Source of the DNA: Acetobacterium paludosum
GTDB lineage: Bacteria > Bacillota > Clostridia > Eubacteriales > Eubacteriaceae
Assembly (NCBI RefSeq): GCF_008086595.1
Contig: NZ_RXYA01000013.1
Span: 62,001-126,000 of the forward strand
Reading direction: 5' to 3'
Length of the DNA stretch: 64,000 bases
How positions within the stretch are numbered: position 1 is the first letter of the stretch; each line of letters opens with the position of its first letter. Both the position numbers and the translations under genes were made by a program. Of this stretch, positions 25,721 to 34,992 are shown piece after piece. Below the pieces are notes generated by a model. That model saw nothing but the letters and a program-made list of their open reading frames with translations. It was not told the DNA's origin and ran no database searches.

Positions 25721-26347
25721 CTATTTCACCAGATTTAGATCTTTAGCAATTTGCAAATTAACCATCAACACATTAACAGTTTCCTCCCCGAATATACCAA
25801 GAACCTTTCCTTGTGTATTCTCCCTTACGATTTCCTTCAGTCTATCCTGCGATAAACCGGTTGCTTCGGCTAACGCTGAAATTTGGATGGCAGCCGATTC
25901 TGGACTGATGTGTGGGTCAAGACCGGAACCGGACGCTGTCAATAAATCGGTAGGGATATCCTCTGCTTTAACAGAAGGATTTGATTTTAAAAATTCACTG
26001 ATGTCATCCTGAACACGGTTGGACAGTTCTGGATTGGTTGATGCGTAATTCTTTGATCCTGAAGCAATTCCGGTATAATCACCGTTATCCTTATCCTCCT
26101 GCGTATAGGTATTGTAGTTTACCGCAGATGGGCGACACTTCATAAAACGCGTATCAGTAAAATCCTGACCAACAAGTTCAGAGCCGACCGCATTGCCGTC
26201 AACAGTAACCAAACTACCATTAGCCTGCTTCGGAAAGAACACTTGGCTGGCACCTGTAAGCAGCATTGGGTAAGCCAGGCCGCATATCAAAAGCAGAGTC
26301 AATGTTACTAAAAGCGGCTTTTTTATTTCTTTCAAAAATATACTCAT
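25721..26347 (-). CDS. kdpC: Potassium-transporting ATPase subunit C
   Basis: A 208-residue KdpC: one N-terminal membrane helix (about 12-34) and a soluble domain with the conserved GSELVGQDFT and YASTNPELSNRV stretches and the ITASGSGLDPHISPESA-type motif (here TASGSGLDPHISPESAAIQ). It stabilises the KdpFABC complex. AGGAGG precedes the ATG. It is the last gene of the kdp transport operon, separated from kdpB by orf112. Confidence 0.96.
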   Translation of the reverse strand: MSIFLKEIKKPLLVTLTLLLICGLAYPMLLTGASQVFFPKQANGSLVTVDGNAVGSELVGQDFTDTRFMKCRPSAVNYNTYTQEDKDNGDYTGIASGSKNYASTNPELSNRVQDDISEFLKSNPSVKAEDIPTDLLTASGSGLDPHISPESAAIQISALAEATGLSQDRLKEIVRENTQGKVLGIFGEETVNVLMVNLQIAKDLNLVK

Positions 26348-26377
26348 TTTGATAACCTCCTATTTTAATTCAAAATT

Positions 26378-26452
26378 TTAATTCAAAAAGCGTAACAGCG
26401 AAATAGTTGTGAAATCAATCACTGCATATCCAATAAGGATGTAGCCTGTCAC
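26378..26452 (-). CDS. Possible 24-residue membrane peptide between orf112 and kdpC
   Basis: A short frame beginning at GTG (26452) or TTG (26455), right after the orf112 stop, that encodes an almost entirely hydrophobic peptide (TGYILIGYAVIDFTTISLL). It resembles KdpF-type single-helix peptides in size. There is no ribosome-binding site, so translation could only occur by coupling to orf112. Real gene status is uncertain. Confidence 0.3.
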   Translation of the reverse strand: MTGYILIGYAVIDFTTISLLRFLN

Positions 26453-26457
26453 CAAAT

Positions 26458-26796
26458 CTAATGGGTGTGACACTCGCTGTAAACATCTATGCCCAATACC
26501 TTGTTCACGGACGTAATAAATGCCTGGTAGCCTCCATCTTTATCAGTCCTATGAGGAAGTGACCGTGACAGAATTTCATCAACGTCTTCCCTATCAAAAT
26601 CAAAGCAACTTATCAAAAGATCTTTAACTTCGTCGGAAGCTGCTCCAAGGACAAATTCATCCGCTGCCTGATAAACCATCTCATTCTCATAGAAGCCTGA
26701 ACGTTTAAACTCATAGTATTCCAGTATTTTCTTATAACCGTAAATAATTACGAAGGCAATTGCCAACATTCCGACATTTTCTAAAAAGACATCCAT
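26458..26796 (-). CDS. Unknown 112-residue membrane-anchored protein between kdpB and kdpC
   Basis: One N-terminal membrane helix (about 8-25) followed by a cytoplasmic, acidic domain of about 85 residues, with a Cys-Phe-Asp-Phe-Asp segment and a His-rich end (CHTH). AAGGAGG stands six bases before the ATG, so it is well translated. I do not recognise the family. Its placement inside the kdp operon, between the ATPase subunit and KdpC, suggests an accessory or regulatory role in potassium transport, but that is inference from position only. Confidence 0.75.
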   Translation of the reverse strand: MDVFLENVGMLAIAFVIIYGYKKILEYYEFKRSGFYENEMVYQAADEFVLGAASDEVKDLLISCFDFDREDVDEILSRSLPHRTDKDGGYQAFITSVNKVLGIDVYSECHTH

Positions 26797-26830
26797 AAAA
26801 TGACCTCCTTCAAATCCATATGATCTCCCT

Positions 26831-28885
26831 CTATAGCCCCAAAAGCGCCAGCAGTGGGGAAATGATTAAATCAATCACCTTGATACCTATAAATGGAGCA
26901 ATGATACCACCGAGTCCATAGATAAGCATATTGTGAGACAACATATTCTCTGAGCGTTGCGGCTTATACTTAACACCTTTCATAGCAAGTGGAATCAGGC
27001 ATGGGATAATAATGGCATTAAAAATCAAAGCGGAGAGTATTGCACTATATGAGGTGGACAATCCCATGATGTTCAATACCTTCATTTGCGGAATGACTGC
27101 CATAAACATAGCCGGAATAATCGCAAAATACTTGGCAACGTCATTGGCAATACTGAAGGTTGTCAAAGAACCGCGTGTAATCAAAAGCTGTTTCCCAATT
27201 TCCACAACATCTAAAATCTTTGTCGGATCGGAATCCAGATCGACCATGTTTGCCGCTTCCTTTGCGGCTGAGGTTCCGCTGTTCATCGCAATACCAACAT
27301 TCGCCTGTGCGAGTGCTGGCGCGTCGTTTGTACCATCTCCCGTCATTGCGACAATCTTACCTTCGGATTGTTCGGCCTTGATCAACGCAATCTTATCCTC
27401 CGGCTTGCATTCCGCAATGAAGCTGTCCACACCCGCCTCTTGGGCAATGGTAGCTGCCGTCAGCGGGTTGTCACCAGTACACATGATGGTTTTGATGCCA
27501 ATAGCACGCAATCTTGCAAAACGCTCCACAAGCCCCGATTTTATGGTGTCCTTCAGATAAATGACGCCTAAAATCCGATTTCCGACGCAGACGGTTAGTG
27601 GCGTACCACCCAGCTTGGCAACCTCGTTGACCTGCGCCTCCAAATCCTTTGGAATGAAACCGCCCAACTCCTGCACATATTTTTGGATAGCATCAGAAGC
27701 GCCTTTCCGTATTCTTGTCCCATCTGAAAGATCGACGCCGCTCATGCGCGTCTGCGCAGTAAACTCCATGAATTCCATACCGGGGTTTATCTCCTGATGT
27801 AACCCGCTAAGATGCTCTCCAAGTTCTACTACCGATTTTCCTTCCGGAGTATCGTCTTTTAGAGAACTGATGACGGCGTAACGAATCAGCTCCTGTTCGC
27901 TCGCATTTCCTACTGGTATAAATTTAGCTGCCATACGATTTCCGTAAGTAATTGTACCAGTCTTATCAAGAATCATAGTATCCACATCGCCACAAACTTC
28001 CACAGCCTTTCCAGACAAGGCAATGACGTTAAAACGTGTAACACGGTCCATACCGGCAATGCCTATGGCCGAGAGCAATCCACCAATAGTCGTGGGGATT
28101 AAGCAAACAGTCAGAGCGATCAAAGTCGAAATCTGCAAGCGTACCCCGCTGTATACAGCAATTGGATAGAGGGTAACTATGACAATCAAAAAAATTATCG
28201 TCAGGCCGACCAGTAAGGTGTTCAAGGCTATCTCATTTGGCGTTTTCTTTCGGGATGCGCCCTCAACCAATGCGATCATTTTATCGAGAAAAGATTCGCC
28301 CGGATTTGATGTGATCCGGATTTTAAGCCAGTCGCTCACCACTGTTGTTCCGCCTGTGACCGATGCAAAATCACCTCCATTTTCCTTTAACACCGGTGCG
28401 GATTCACCAGTAATAGCCGATTCGTCTACTGAAGCAATGCCTTCAATAACTTCACCGTCATTGGGGATCAGCTCTCCCATCTTTACCAAAACGATATCTC
28501 CCTTTTTCAGCATACTTGCGCTCATTACGGTTTCTCTGCCGTCGTCACTCAAGATACGAGACTGCATATCTTTCTGCGTTTTTTTCAAGCTTTGAGCCTG
28601 TGCTTTGCCCCGGCCTTCGGCCACCCCTTCAGCAAAATTAGCAAAAAGCACAGTAATTAAAAGGATGACTGCGACAATTCCATTATACAGCCGCAAATTG
28701 TTTCCTTCATCCCCAAAAATATTAGGGAAAAAACAAAGCAGCAATGTAACCGCGAACCCTATTTCAACCACAAACATAACTGGGTTTTTCATCATGTATC
28801 GAGGATTCAGTTTTGTAAACGCTCCTATAATTGATGATTTTAGAATATCTTTTGTAATAAACTTTGTTTTTATTCCTTTATTCAT
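26831..28885 (-). CDS. kdpB: Potassium-transporting P-type ATPase subunit B
   Basis: A 684-residue P-type ATPase. The TGES actuator motif ([10 protein letters not shown]) is around residue 155, the phosphorylated Asp is in DKTGTIT (about 305-311) and the hinge [14 protein letters not shown] is near 515. It energises K+ uptake through KdpA. AAGGAGG precedes the ATG. Start and stop fit the family length. Confidence 0.97.
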   Translation of the reverse strand: MNKGIKTKFITKDILKSSIIGAFTKLNPRYMMKNPVMFVVEIGFAVTLLLCFFPNIFGDEGNNLRLYNGIVAVILLITVLFANFAEGVAEGRGKAQAQSLKKTQKDMQSRILSDDGRETVMSASMLKKGDIVLVKMGELIPNDGEVIEGIASVDESAITGESAPVLKENGGDFASVTGGTTVVSDWLKIRITSNPGESFLDKMIALVEGASRKKTPNEIALNTLLVGLTIIFLIVIVTLYPIAVYSGVRLQISTLIALTVCLIPTTIGGLLSAIGIAGMDRVTRFNVIALSGKAVEVCGDVDTMILDKTGTITYGNRMAAKFIPVGNASEQELIRYAVISSLKDDTPEGKSVVELGEHLSGLHQEINPGMEFMEFTAQTRMSGVDLSDGTRIRKGASDAIQKYVQELGGFIPKDLEAQVNEVAKLGGTPLTVCVGNRILGVIYLKDTIKSGLVERFARLRAIGIKTIMCTGDNPLTAATIAQEAGVDSFIAECKPEDKIALIKAEQSEGKIVAMTGDGTNDAPALAQANVGIAMNSGTSAAKEAANMVDLDSDPTKILDVVEIGKQLLITRGSLTTFSIANDVAKYFAIIPAMFMAVIPQMKVLNIMGLSTSYSAILSALIFNAIIIPCLIPLAMKGVKYKPQRSENMLSHNMLIYGLGGIIAPFIGIKVIDLIISPLLALLGL

Positions 28886-28898
28886 GAAAGTGTCCTCC

Positions 28899-30617
28899 TT
28901 AATTCCACAAGGTTAAATGTTCCGAAATCGGGCCAAGAACCATCGCCGGGAAAAATGTCAGCGCAGCAATGATCAAAATGACCATGAACAGTGATATGCC
29001 AAATGTCCTGGTATCTGTCTTTAATGTTCCGATAGATTCGCTAACTGGCTGTTTTATCATTAATGAGCCGGCAATAGCCAGTTGGATAATGATGGACAAA
29101 TAGCGTCCGAAAAACATGACTAACCCGGTAGTGATATTCCAAAAATATGTATTGTCTCCCAAGCCTTCAAAACCGGAACCGTTGTTGGCTGCAGAGGATG
29201 CATATTCATATATCACTTGCGTCAGTCCGTGATATCCAGGATTGCTGATTCCGGCCAAACCTGCCGGGACAGCAATAGCCAATGCTGAAAAGGCCAGAAT
29301 CAACAACGGATGAATGATGATCCCAAGCGCTGTGAGTTTCATTTCCTTTCCTTCAATTTTTTTAGACAAGTACTCCGGCGTTCGGCCGACCATAAGCCCG
29401 CAGATGAACACAGTAAGAATCACATATAGAATCATGTTCATCAGTCCGACGCCCTTACCGCCAAACACAACATTGAGCATCATATTCATTAGCGGAACAA
29501 CACCACCTAAAGGCGTAAGGGTATCATGCATGTTATTGATGGAGCCGGTGGTAAAGGCCGTTGTCACCGTTGTAAAGAGCGCCGATTGAGCGATTCCAAA
29601 CCTGACCTCCTTGCCTTCCATGTTGCCCATGCTCTGATTTAATCCAATCTGCTTCAGTATGGGATTGCCGGCTTGTTCAGCTGCAAAGCAGACAATCACG
29701 CCCATAATTAAGATGATGAGCATCACGGCGAAAATAGGCTTTGCCTCGCTACCAATTAGAACCTTTTTTTCTTTTCCTTTTTTGGTTTCTTTTTTACGGT
29801 TGCGTACCATATGTCCAAATGCTATCACGCACGAACCCGGAAGCAACATCATCGAAAGCATTTCGATTATATTGGTAATCACATTAGGATTCTCAAACGG
29901 CGCCGACGAATTAGCTCCGAGGAATCCGCCGCCGTTTGTCCCAATATGCTTGATTGATTCAAGCGCCGCAATCGGCCCCATTGCAATGTCCTGATATTTT
30001 CCCGCTATGGTTTGGACCGTGACATTGGCAGATAAGTTTTGTGGTACCCCTTGAGAAACAAGAACCAACCCGATCAACAGGGAAAGCGGAAGCAAAACAC
30101 GTGTTGTGATCCGAATAAGATCGACATAAAAATTGCCCATTGACTTTGTTTTTCCTGCAAGACCGCGCACGAAAGCCATGGCGACGGAAAATCCGGTAGC
30201 CGCAGAAGCAAACATCATAAATATAATTACCATCATTTGGCTCAAATATGAAAGCCCTGATTCTCCCGAGTAGTGCTGAAGGTTCGTATTCGTCATAAAA
30301 CTGATAATCGTATTAAATGAAAGGCTTGGCTCCATCCCACCAATACCATTAGGATTCAAAATCGGCAAGGCCTGAATTCTCAGGATCAAATAGCCAACTA
30401 GAACCATAATTACGTTGGTTACAAGCATTGCTATAGCATACTGCTTCCAATTCATTTCTTTCTTTTCAATACCGCATATACGGTAAACCGCATTGTCGAC
30501 TCGGTTAAAAACTGGATCAGCAAAGGTATGTTGGTCTACTGCAATATGATATAAGTACTTTCCCATTGGAATAATAAGGGCAATAAAGATTACCAATATT
30601 AAAATAATTTGTAACAT
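28899..30617 (-). CDS. kdpA: Potassium-transporting ATPase subunit A
   Basis: A 572-residue SKT-superfamily channel-like subunit with about ten membrane helices and four selectivity-filter-type loops (for example [14 protein letters not shown] and [21 protein letters not shown]). It is the K+-binding and translocating subunit. It begins 21 bases after kdpF and ends 13 bases before kdpB. Confidence 0.97.
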   Translation of the reverse strand: MLQIILILVIFIALIIPMGKYLYHIAVDQHTFADPVFNRVDNAVYRICGIEKKEMNWKQYAIAMLVTNVIMVLVGYLILRIQALPILNPNGIGGMEPSLSFNTIISFMTNTNLQHYSGESGLSYLSQMMVIIFMMFASAATGFSVAMAFVRGLAGKTKSMGNFYVDLIRITTRVLLPLSLLIGLVLVSQGVPQNLSANVTVQTIAGKYQDIAMGPIAALESIKHIGTNGGGFLGANSSAPFENPNVITNIIEMLSMMLLPGSCVIAFGHMVRNRKKETKKGKEKKVLIGSEAKPIFAVMLIILIMGVIVCFAAEQAGNPILKQIGLNQSMGNMEGKEVRFGIAQSALFTTVTTAFTTGSINNMHDTLTPLGGVVPLMNMMLNVVFGGKGVGLMNMILYVILTVFICGLMVGRTPEYLSKKIEGKEMKLTALGIIIHPLLILAFSALAIAVPAGLAGISNPGYHGLTQVIYEYASSAANNGSGFEGLGDNTYFWNITTGLVMFFGRYLSIIIQLAIAGSLMIKQPVSESIGTLKTDTRTFGISLFMVILIIAALTFFPAMVLGPISEHLTLWN

Positions 30618-30638
30618 CGTTTTTTCTCCACTTTTCTG

Positions 30639-30716
30639 TTAAAATTTTTCAGGATTGACTAACGCGTATAGTAAGTACGCTCCCAGCGCAATAATCAGAA
30701 TTCCAAGAATTATCAT
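30639..30716 (-). CDS. kdpF: KdpF single-helix subunit
   Basis: A 25-residue peptide, one hydrophobic helix ending YALVNPEKF, very like E. coli KdpF, which ends YALINAEAF. AGAGGTGG precedes the ATG. KdpF stabilises the KdpFABC complex. The position directly before kdpA is canonical. Confidence 0.9.
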   Translation of the reverse strand: MIILGILIIALGAYLLYALVNPEKF

Positions 30717-30731
30717 AATTAATAACCACCT

Positions 30732-30824
30732 CTACGATTTCTCAACTTGGTGCTCACACCAGTCGGCAAACAACTTAATTAGCAAATAACTAATTGCTAA
30801 AATACCAATCATTAAAAAGTCCAT
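30732..30824 (-). CDS. 30-residue membrane peptide upstream of kdpF
   Basis: One predicted membrane helix (residues 2-19) followed by a charged tail ending CEHQVEKS. A strong TAGGAGG site stands before the ATG, and the stop is 15 bases before the kdpF start, so it is probably the first cistron of the kdp transport operon. I know of no named family; it may be a second KdpF-like assembly peptide. Confidence 0.65.
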   Translation of the reverse strand: MDFLMIGILAISYLLIKLFADWCEHQVEKS

Positions 30825-31118
30825 ATTTAAATCCTCCTATATTTCACTTTTGTTTAGTTTATCACGTCCGCCATTAGGTCGGGGTTAGGGTTTTCGTGTG
30901 TGAATTAATACTATATAAAGATAGTCTTTTTTATGAGTTATGACCAAAACCGAATTAAAAATGATAAAAGTGGAGATGCAATATCAGTTACTTTTATGAG
31001 TAAAAATGCAAAAAAAATCTTGGTTCACAATTAAAGTGAACCAAGATTTTTTGGTAACATTTGCTGCAATTGATTATAGGACGACTTCTCAAAAATGTAT
31101 TGTTTTGTATGGAACGTA
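30825..31118 (-). promoter_or_regulatory. kdp transport-operon control region
   Basis: It lies between kdpE and orf30. It holds the terminator at 31012-31052 and, nearer the operon, an AT-rich stretch with TATATAGT (around 30911) as a possible minus-strand -10. The ten-mer TTTTATGAGT occurs twice (30929-30938 and 30992-31001), 63 bases apart. A KdpE-activated promoter is expected here. Confidence 0.45.
31012..31052 (-). terminator. Terminator after kdpE
   Basis: AAAATCTTGGTTCAC pairs with GTGAACCAAGATTTT around a short loop, with A/T runs on both sides. It separates the kdpDE message from the transport genes. Confidence 0.8.
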
Positions 31119-31835
31119 TTAAAGCGATTTTCTGTCATCATCGACTTGCAGCATCCTATAGCCAACACCAATATGTGTCTGAATATACTTTGGCTGTGCG
31201 GGCGTATGCTCTATTTTTTTTCTGAGAGTTGCCATAAAAACGCGTAGAGCGGGAACATCGCTGGTGTAATTACCCCAGATTTCATGCAGGATATAATTAT
31301 GAGTCAGTACTTTACCTACATTCTTTGCCAACAGACATAACAGCTTATATTCGATTGGAGTCAAGTGTACTTCCTCGTCATCCAACCAGACACATCCTGC
31401 TGCATAATCAATTTTCAAATTCTCATTAGTAAAGACAGAAGCATCCTTTAACAGCTTATCACTGTCATAACGGACTCTTCGCAGGCTGACCCGGAGTCTT
31501 GCCAGTAGTTCTTCTACGCTGAACGGCTTCGTCAGATAATCGTCCGCGCCGGCATCCAGCGCATCTATTTTGTCTCGGACTTCACTGCGTGCGCTGACCA
31601 CAAGGATGGGAGTGTTTGACCATGCCCGGATTTTTTTTATGATATCCACACCGTCCATATCTGGAAGACCCAAGTCCAGGATTATGATATCCGGCTGTTT
31701 GGAAACGGCTTCTAATATCGAAGCTCCGCCTGTTTCAGCTGTGTGATATAGATATTGCTGTGTTTCCAGTGTTGTAGTAATCAGTTTTCGGATCGCTTTG
31801 TCGTCCTCCACTACAAGAATCAATGGTTTATTCAT
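31119..31835 (-). CDS. kdpE: KdpE response regulator
   Basis: A 238-residue OmpR-family regulator: receiver domain with the acidic pair Asp11/Asp12, phospho-acceptor Asp54 in LDLGLPDMDG and Lys in TKPFSVEEL, then a winged-helix DNA-binding domain (about 135-232). It activates the kdp transport genes when KdpD phosphorylates it. The start overlaps the kdpD stop by eight bases. Confidence 0.96.
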   Translation of the reverse strand: MNKPLILVVEDDKAIRKLITTTLETQQYLYHTAETGGASILEAVSKQPDIIILDLGLPDMDGVDIIKKIRAWSNTPILVVSARSEVRDKIDALDAGADDYLTKPFSVEELLARLRVSLRRVRYDSDKLLKDASVFTNENLKIDYAAGCVWLDDEEVHLTPIEYKLLCLLAKNVGKVLTHNYILHEIWGNYTSDVPALRVFMATLRKKIEHTPAQPKYIQTHIGVGYRMLQVDDDRKSL

Positions 31836-34530
31836 GATAATTTACCTCCTCTGCCTGCAAAGTAAAATAAAATACTGTACCATGCGGGATATTATCCTTA
31901 ATATCGATTGTACCGCCAAGGGCATTTATAATCGATTTACACAAATATAGCCCCAGGCCTAATCCACGACGTCCATCTCCCCGAATGTTGTCTGCCGTAT
32001 AAAACATCTCAAACAACTTTGATTTTGCTTTATCTGATATACCGGGGCCGTCATCAGAAATTTCTATAAGAACCATCTGCTTTTCGCGCTTCGCAGAGAT
32101 GATAATATGCGATCCGGGCGGCGTATATTTGATAGCATTGTCCATAATATTGATAATGACCTGAATAATCAACCGAGAATCCATTTTGGCCATCAGAAAT
32201 TCGTCATCCAATACGGTCTCAATTTTATGTTCCACACTGTTGCGATTAATATGAAGCAATGCTTCTGTAAAGACTTCCTCTAAAAGTTCAGACTGCATAT
32301 TTAAATTTAACGTGCCATTGTCGATTCGCGTAATCGAAAGCAAATTTTCCACCAAATTGATAAGCCACATCGAATCATCATAAATATCCGAATAAAGACT
32401 TTTTTTCTGTGCTTTGTTCAACACTTCGGAATTCCCCATAAGAATTCCCGCATTTCCTGAAATACTGGTAAGTGGAGTGCGCAAATCATGGGAGATAGCC
32501 CGAAGCAGGTTTGCTCGGAGTTGTTCTTGCTGCATTTGAATTGAAATCTGTTTTTGTGCTTCATTCGAGTTTTCTTTTTCAAGTGCCATTGCACATTCAT
32601 TAAGCATGGCAATCATCAGGCTTTTTTCAAATGCTTCCAAAGGAGATTCTTTATCCATGACAATTCCCGCAACGGCAAGTACTGAATTGCCGCTACGTAC
32701 CGCAAGATATAAACATTTAGCAGTAGATAATGTGTTTGTAGTAGCACCAGCATGTTTATTATTCATATAAACCCATTCGGCAACTGCACGTTCATCTGTT
32801 GCAAGATACGCCTGTGAATCAACAGAATCTTCCTTTGGAAAAACAAGCGGCTCAGATAGCGTATTTTGCTTTGCAGCGTAAATAATTATAGTCCTGCCTA
32901 ACAACTTTACCATTTGATGTGCCGTTTCGATTAAAATATCCGATTGATTTTTCGCCTGTTGTAATTTTCTGCTCGTTTCCAAAAGCACCTCAGTGCGATG
33001 CGCTTTTTGAGCGGATTGGCGGGCTTGCTCTTTTACCTGCTTGGTCAGCGTGCTGGTAATTAAAGATGCTACCAACATAATCAAAAAGGTCACCGGGTAA
33101 CCCGGATCAAACGCTTGAAAAGAAAAGCGGGGCTCCGTAAAGAAATAGTTGAATAAAAGCACGCCTAATACTGACGATACGGCGCTATACATTCTACCCC
33201 GTGTAACTATGGCATTCAGCTGAACACCCAGAATATATACTGTTATTATATTTGCTATGCTAAAATTTAAAGCAGTAAACAAAAATCCGATCAAGGTACA
33301 AATTACCAGAATACCTACGGATTTGGCTGTGTCGACCAACGACAGGCCCGATGGTTTTGCAAACTTAGGAAAGTTTATATAGGAAGACGACTGCGTATCG
33401 GGAATAATATAAATGTCAATAGTTGGCGCGTACGCAGTCAGTTTATCAACAAAATTGGATTTTACAAACCATTTTCTGGTATGTGCTGAGCGTCCCATGA
33501 CAATCTTTGACACCCGGCTTGATCTAGCGTATTCCGCAATCTGCGCGGGAATATCATCGCCATACACAGTCGCAATTTGCGCACCAAGTTGCTCAGCTAG
33601 TCTTAGGTTTTCCATTAAACTCATCATATTTTTGTTGTCTGATTCTTCGGTTTCAGACGTTTCCACAAATAATGCAGTAAAAGTGCCGTGAAAAGCATCT
33701 GCTATTCTTGCTGCCGTACGGATAACTTTTGCGTTGGAAGCAGCTGATGAAAGACAGACTAAAATATGCTCATTGGCATATTGAGTTTTGCTTTTTGCTT
33801 GGTCACAGTTTTGTATTTCATTGTTGATAGCCGTGCGGTTAACCTTATCAGCAGTCCGGCGCAAAGCTATTTCGCGAAGCGCAATCAAATTTTCTTTAGT
33901 AAAAAAATTTCCAAGCGCCCTTCGTGCTTGTTCTTCCCGGTAGATATTCCCTTTGTTTAATCGGTCTATCAAGTCATCCGGTTCAATATCAACCAATTCA
34001 ATTTGATCAGCGCTGTCAAATACGCTGTCCGGAATACGCTCTCGTACGGATATTTCGGTAATGGAGGCTACAACATCATTCAGGCTTTCGATGTGTTGAA
34101 CATTAATCGTAGTGTATACATCTATGCCTGCCTGCAGAAGCTCATCCACATCCTGGTATCTTTTTTTGTGGCGGCACCCCTCTACATTAGTATGTGCCAG
34201 TTCATCCACTAAAATAAGCTGGGGCTTACGCCGAATAGCTCTGTCCAAATCAAATTCCGCTAAAGTGATGCCTTTATATGATATTTCCAAGGGGGCTAAA
34301 ACCTCCAGCCCTTCTAAACATGCCATTGTTTCCGGTCGAGCATGGGGCTCAATATAACCGGCGACCACATCAATTCCGTCTTTCAGCGCCTCTTGGGCGT
34401 CATTGAGCATGGTATAGGTTTTGCCAACACCTGCTGCATAACCGAAATATATTTTTAATCTGCCACGTCTTTTTACCGTCGGTATGGGGAACTCATCCAG
34501 GGAATCAAAATTTGTTTGATTGAAAGTCAT
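31828..34530 (-). CDS. kdpD: KdpD osmosensitive K+ sensor histidine kinase
   Basis: A 900-residue kinase started at the ATG at 34530, which has AGGAGG ten bases upstream; an earlier in-frame GTG at 34599 has no site. The KdpD domain has Walker A GYAAGVGKT (30-38); a universal-stress-protein domain spans about 250-375; four membrane helices (DUF4118) lie at about 390-490; then GAF-like, HisKA (ISHDLRTPLTS) and HATPase domains with DNAIKYT and GLGLGLYL. The USP domain has SSA-x20-FTALF (Ser261 to Phe288), close to the S-x-S-x20-F-T-A-x-Y motif reported to bind c-di-AMP in S. aureus KdpD, but with the second Ser replaced by Ala and the final Tyr by Phe. Confidence 0.95.
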   Translation of the reverse strand: MTFNQTNFDSLDEFPIPTVKRRGRLKIYFGYAAGVGKTYTMLNDAQEALKDGIDVVAGYIEPHARPETMACLEGLEVLAPLEISYKGITLAEFDLDRAIRRKPQLILVDELAHTNVEGCRHKKRYQDVDELLQAGIDVYTTINVQHIESLNDVVASITEISVRERIPDSVFDSADQIELVDIEPDDLIDRLNKGNIYREEQARRALGNFFTKENLIALREIALRRTADKVNRTAINNEIQNCDQAKSKTQYANEHILVCLSSAASNAKVIRTAARIADAFHGTFTALFVETSETEESDNKNMMSLMENLRLAEQLGAQIATVYGDDIPAQIAEYARSSRVSKIVMGRSAHTRKWFVKSNFVDKLTAYAPTIDIYIIPDTQSSSYINFPKFAKPSGLSLVDTAKSVGILVICTLIGFLFTALNFSIANIITVYILGVQLNAIVTRGRMYSAVSSVLGVLLFNYFFTEPRFSFQAFDPGYPVTFLIMLVASLITSTLTKQVKEQARQSAQKAHRTEVLLETSRKLQQAKNQSDILIETAHQMVKLLGRTIIIYAAKQNTLSEPLVFPKEDSVDSQAYLATDERAVAEWVYMNNKHAGATTNTLSTAKCLYLAVRSGNSVLAVAGIVMDKESPLEAFEKSLMIAMLNECAMALEKENSNEAQKQISIQMQQEQLRANLLRAISHDLRTPLTSISGNAGILMGNSEVLNKAQKKSLYSDIYDDSMWLINLVENLLSITRIDNGTLNLNMQSELLEEVFTEALLHINRNSVEHKIETVLDDEFLMAKMDSRLIIQVIINIMDNAIKYTPPGSHIIISAKREKQMVLIEISDDGPGISDKAKSKLFEMFYTADNIRGDGRRGLGLGLYLCKSIINALGGTIDIKDNIPHGTVFYFTLQAEEVNYHE

Positions 34531-34595
34531 ATAAGATGCACCTCCTTTTGTAAATTCGTACGTTCTCAAAAACTCAGAGTGTTTTTTTGTATCTT

Positions 34596-34763
34596 TCACG
34601 GTTCAGCTTTTTCGCTTCACTCTTGCTTTTTATCAATATTTATGTTTGCAGGTGTCTTAACTTTCGCAAATCAACCCCAGAATCAAAGTGAATGGTCATT
34701 GTTCCCATATCTTATGATCTGGAGGTATTTATGTTACGAGTTTAGACGCATCATTTGCCGTGA
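34596..34763 (-). promoter_or_regulatory. Candidate c-di-AMP (ydaO/yuaA-like) riboswitch in the kdpD leader
   Basis: On the minus strand the ends pair (TCACGG at 34758-34763 with CCGTGA at 34596-34601). Inside, ATGAT/ATCAT can form a second helix (34750-34754 with 34714-34718), then come ATATGGGAAC, TGGGGTTGATTTGCGAAAG and, near the 3' end, AAGCTGAACCGTGAAAG. These match in order, though imperfectly, the GGGGAAC, UGGGGUUAAUC and AGCUAACC blocks of ydaO-type aptamers. No separate terminator was identified. The assignment is by eye. Confidence 0.4.
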
Positions 34764-34863
34764 TCAACGTTCACTTGAATGCCGGGGTTAAGTAATTACT
34801 CAATTCTTTATATTTTTCAGTATAACATAGTAAAAATCAGTATAGTGTTATAACTTTATCTGT

Positions 34864-34885
34864 GGTATTAAGATACCATTAAGAT
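34864..34885 (-). promoter_or_regulatory. 11-base direct repeat, possible KdpE site
   Basis: GGTATTAAGAT followed directly by ACCATTAAGAT, sharing eight of eleven positions (ATTAAGAT). Tandem half-sites with an 11-base period are typical of OmpR-family regulators; it lies upstream of the kdpD promoter region. Confidence 0.4.
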
Positions 34886-34992
34886 AAAGTGCCGGAAATA
34901 TAAACATAACTTTGCGTAAACATACATTTTATTTTGTTTTTCAGAGGTTTCCCTGTCACTATACAAACGGTGTTCTGGAAGGATTAAACACT

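Larger units (their letters stand above)
34531..34992 (-). promoter_or_regulatory. Long leader and promoter region of kdpDE, no gene
   Basis: No protein gene is supported in these 460 bases. On the minus strand, TATACT boxes (near 34835 and 34813) are candidate -10 elements with poor -35s, consistent with an activator-dependent promoter. The direct repeat at 34864-34885 lies upstream of them. Downstream, 34596-34763 can fold into a closed domain with helix P1 formed by TCACGG and CCGTGA. Confidence 0.5.

Noticed and set aside
34516-34791. A 91-codon plus-strand open frame in the kdpD leader
   Set aside because: It overlaps the kdpD start on the opposite strand, has no ribosome-binding site and lies over the structured leader.
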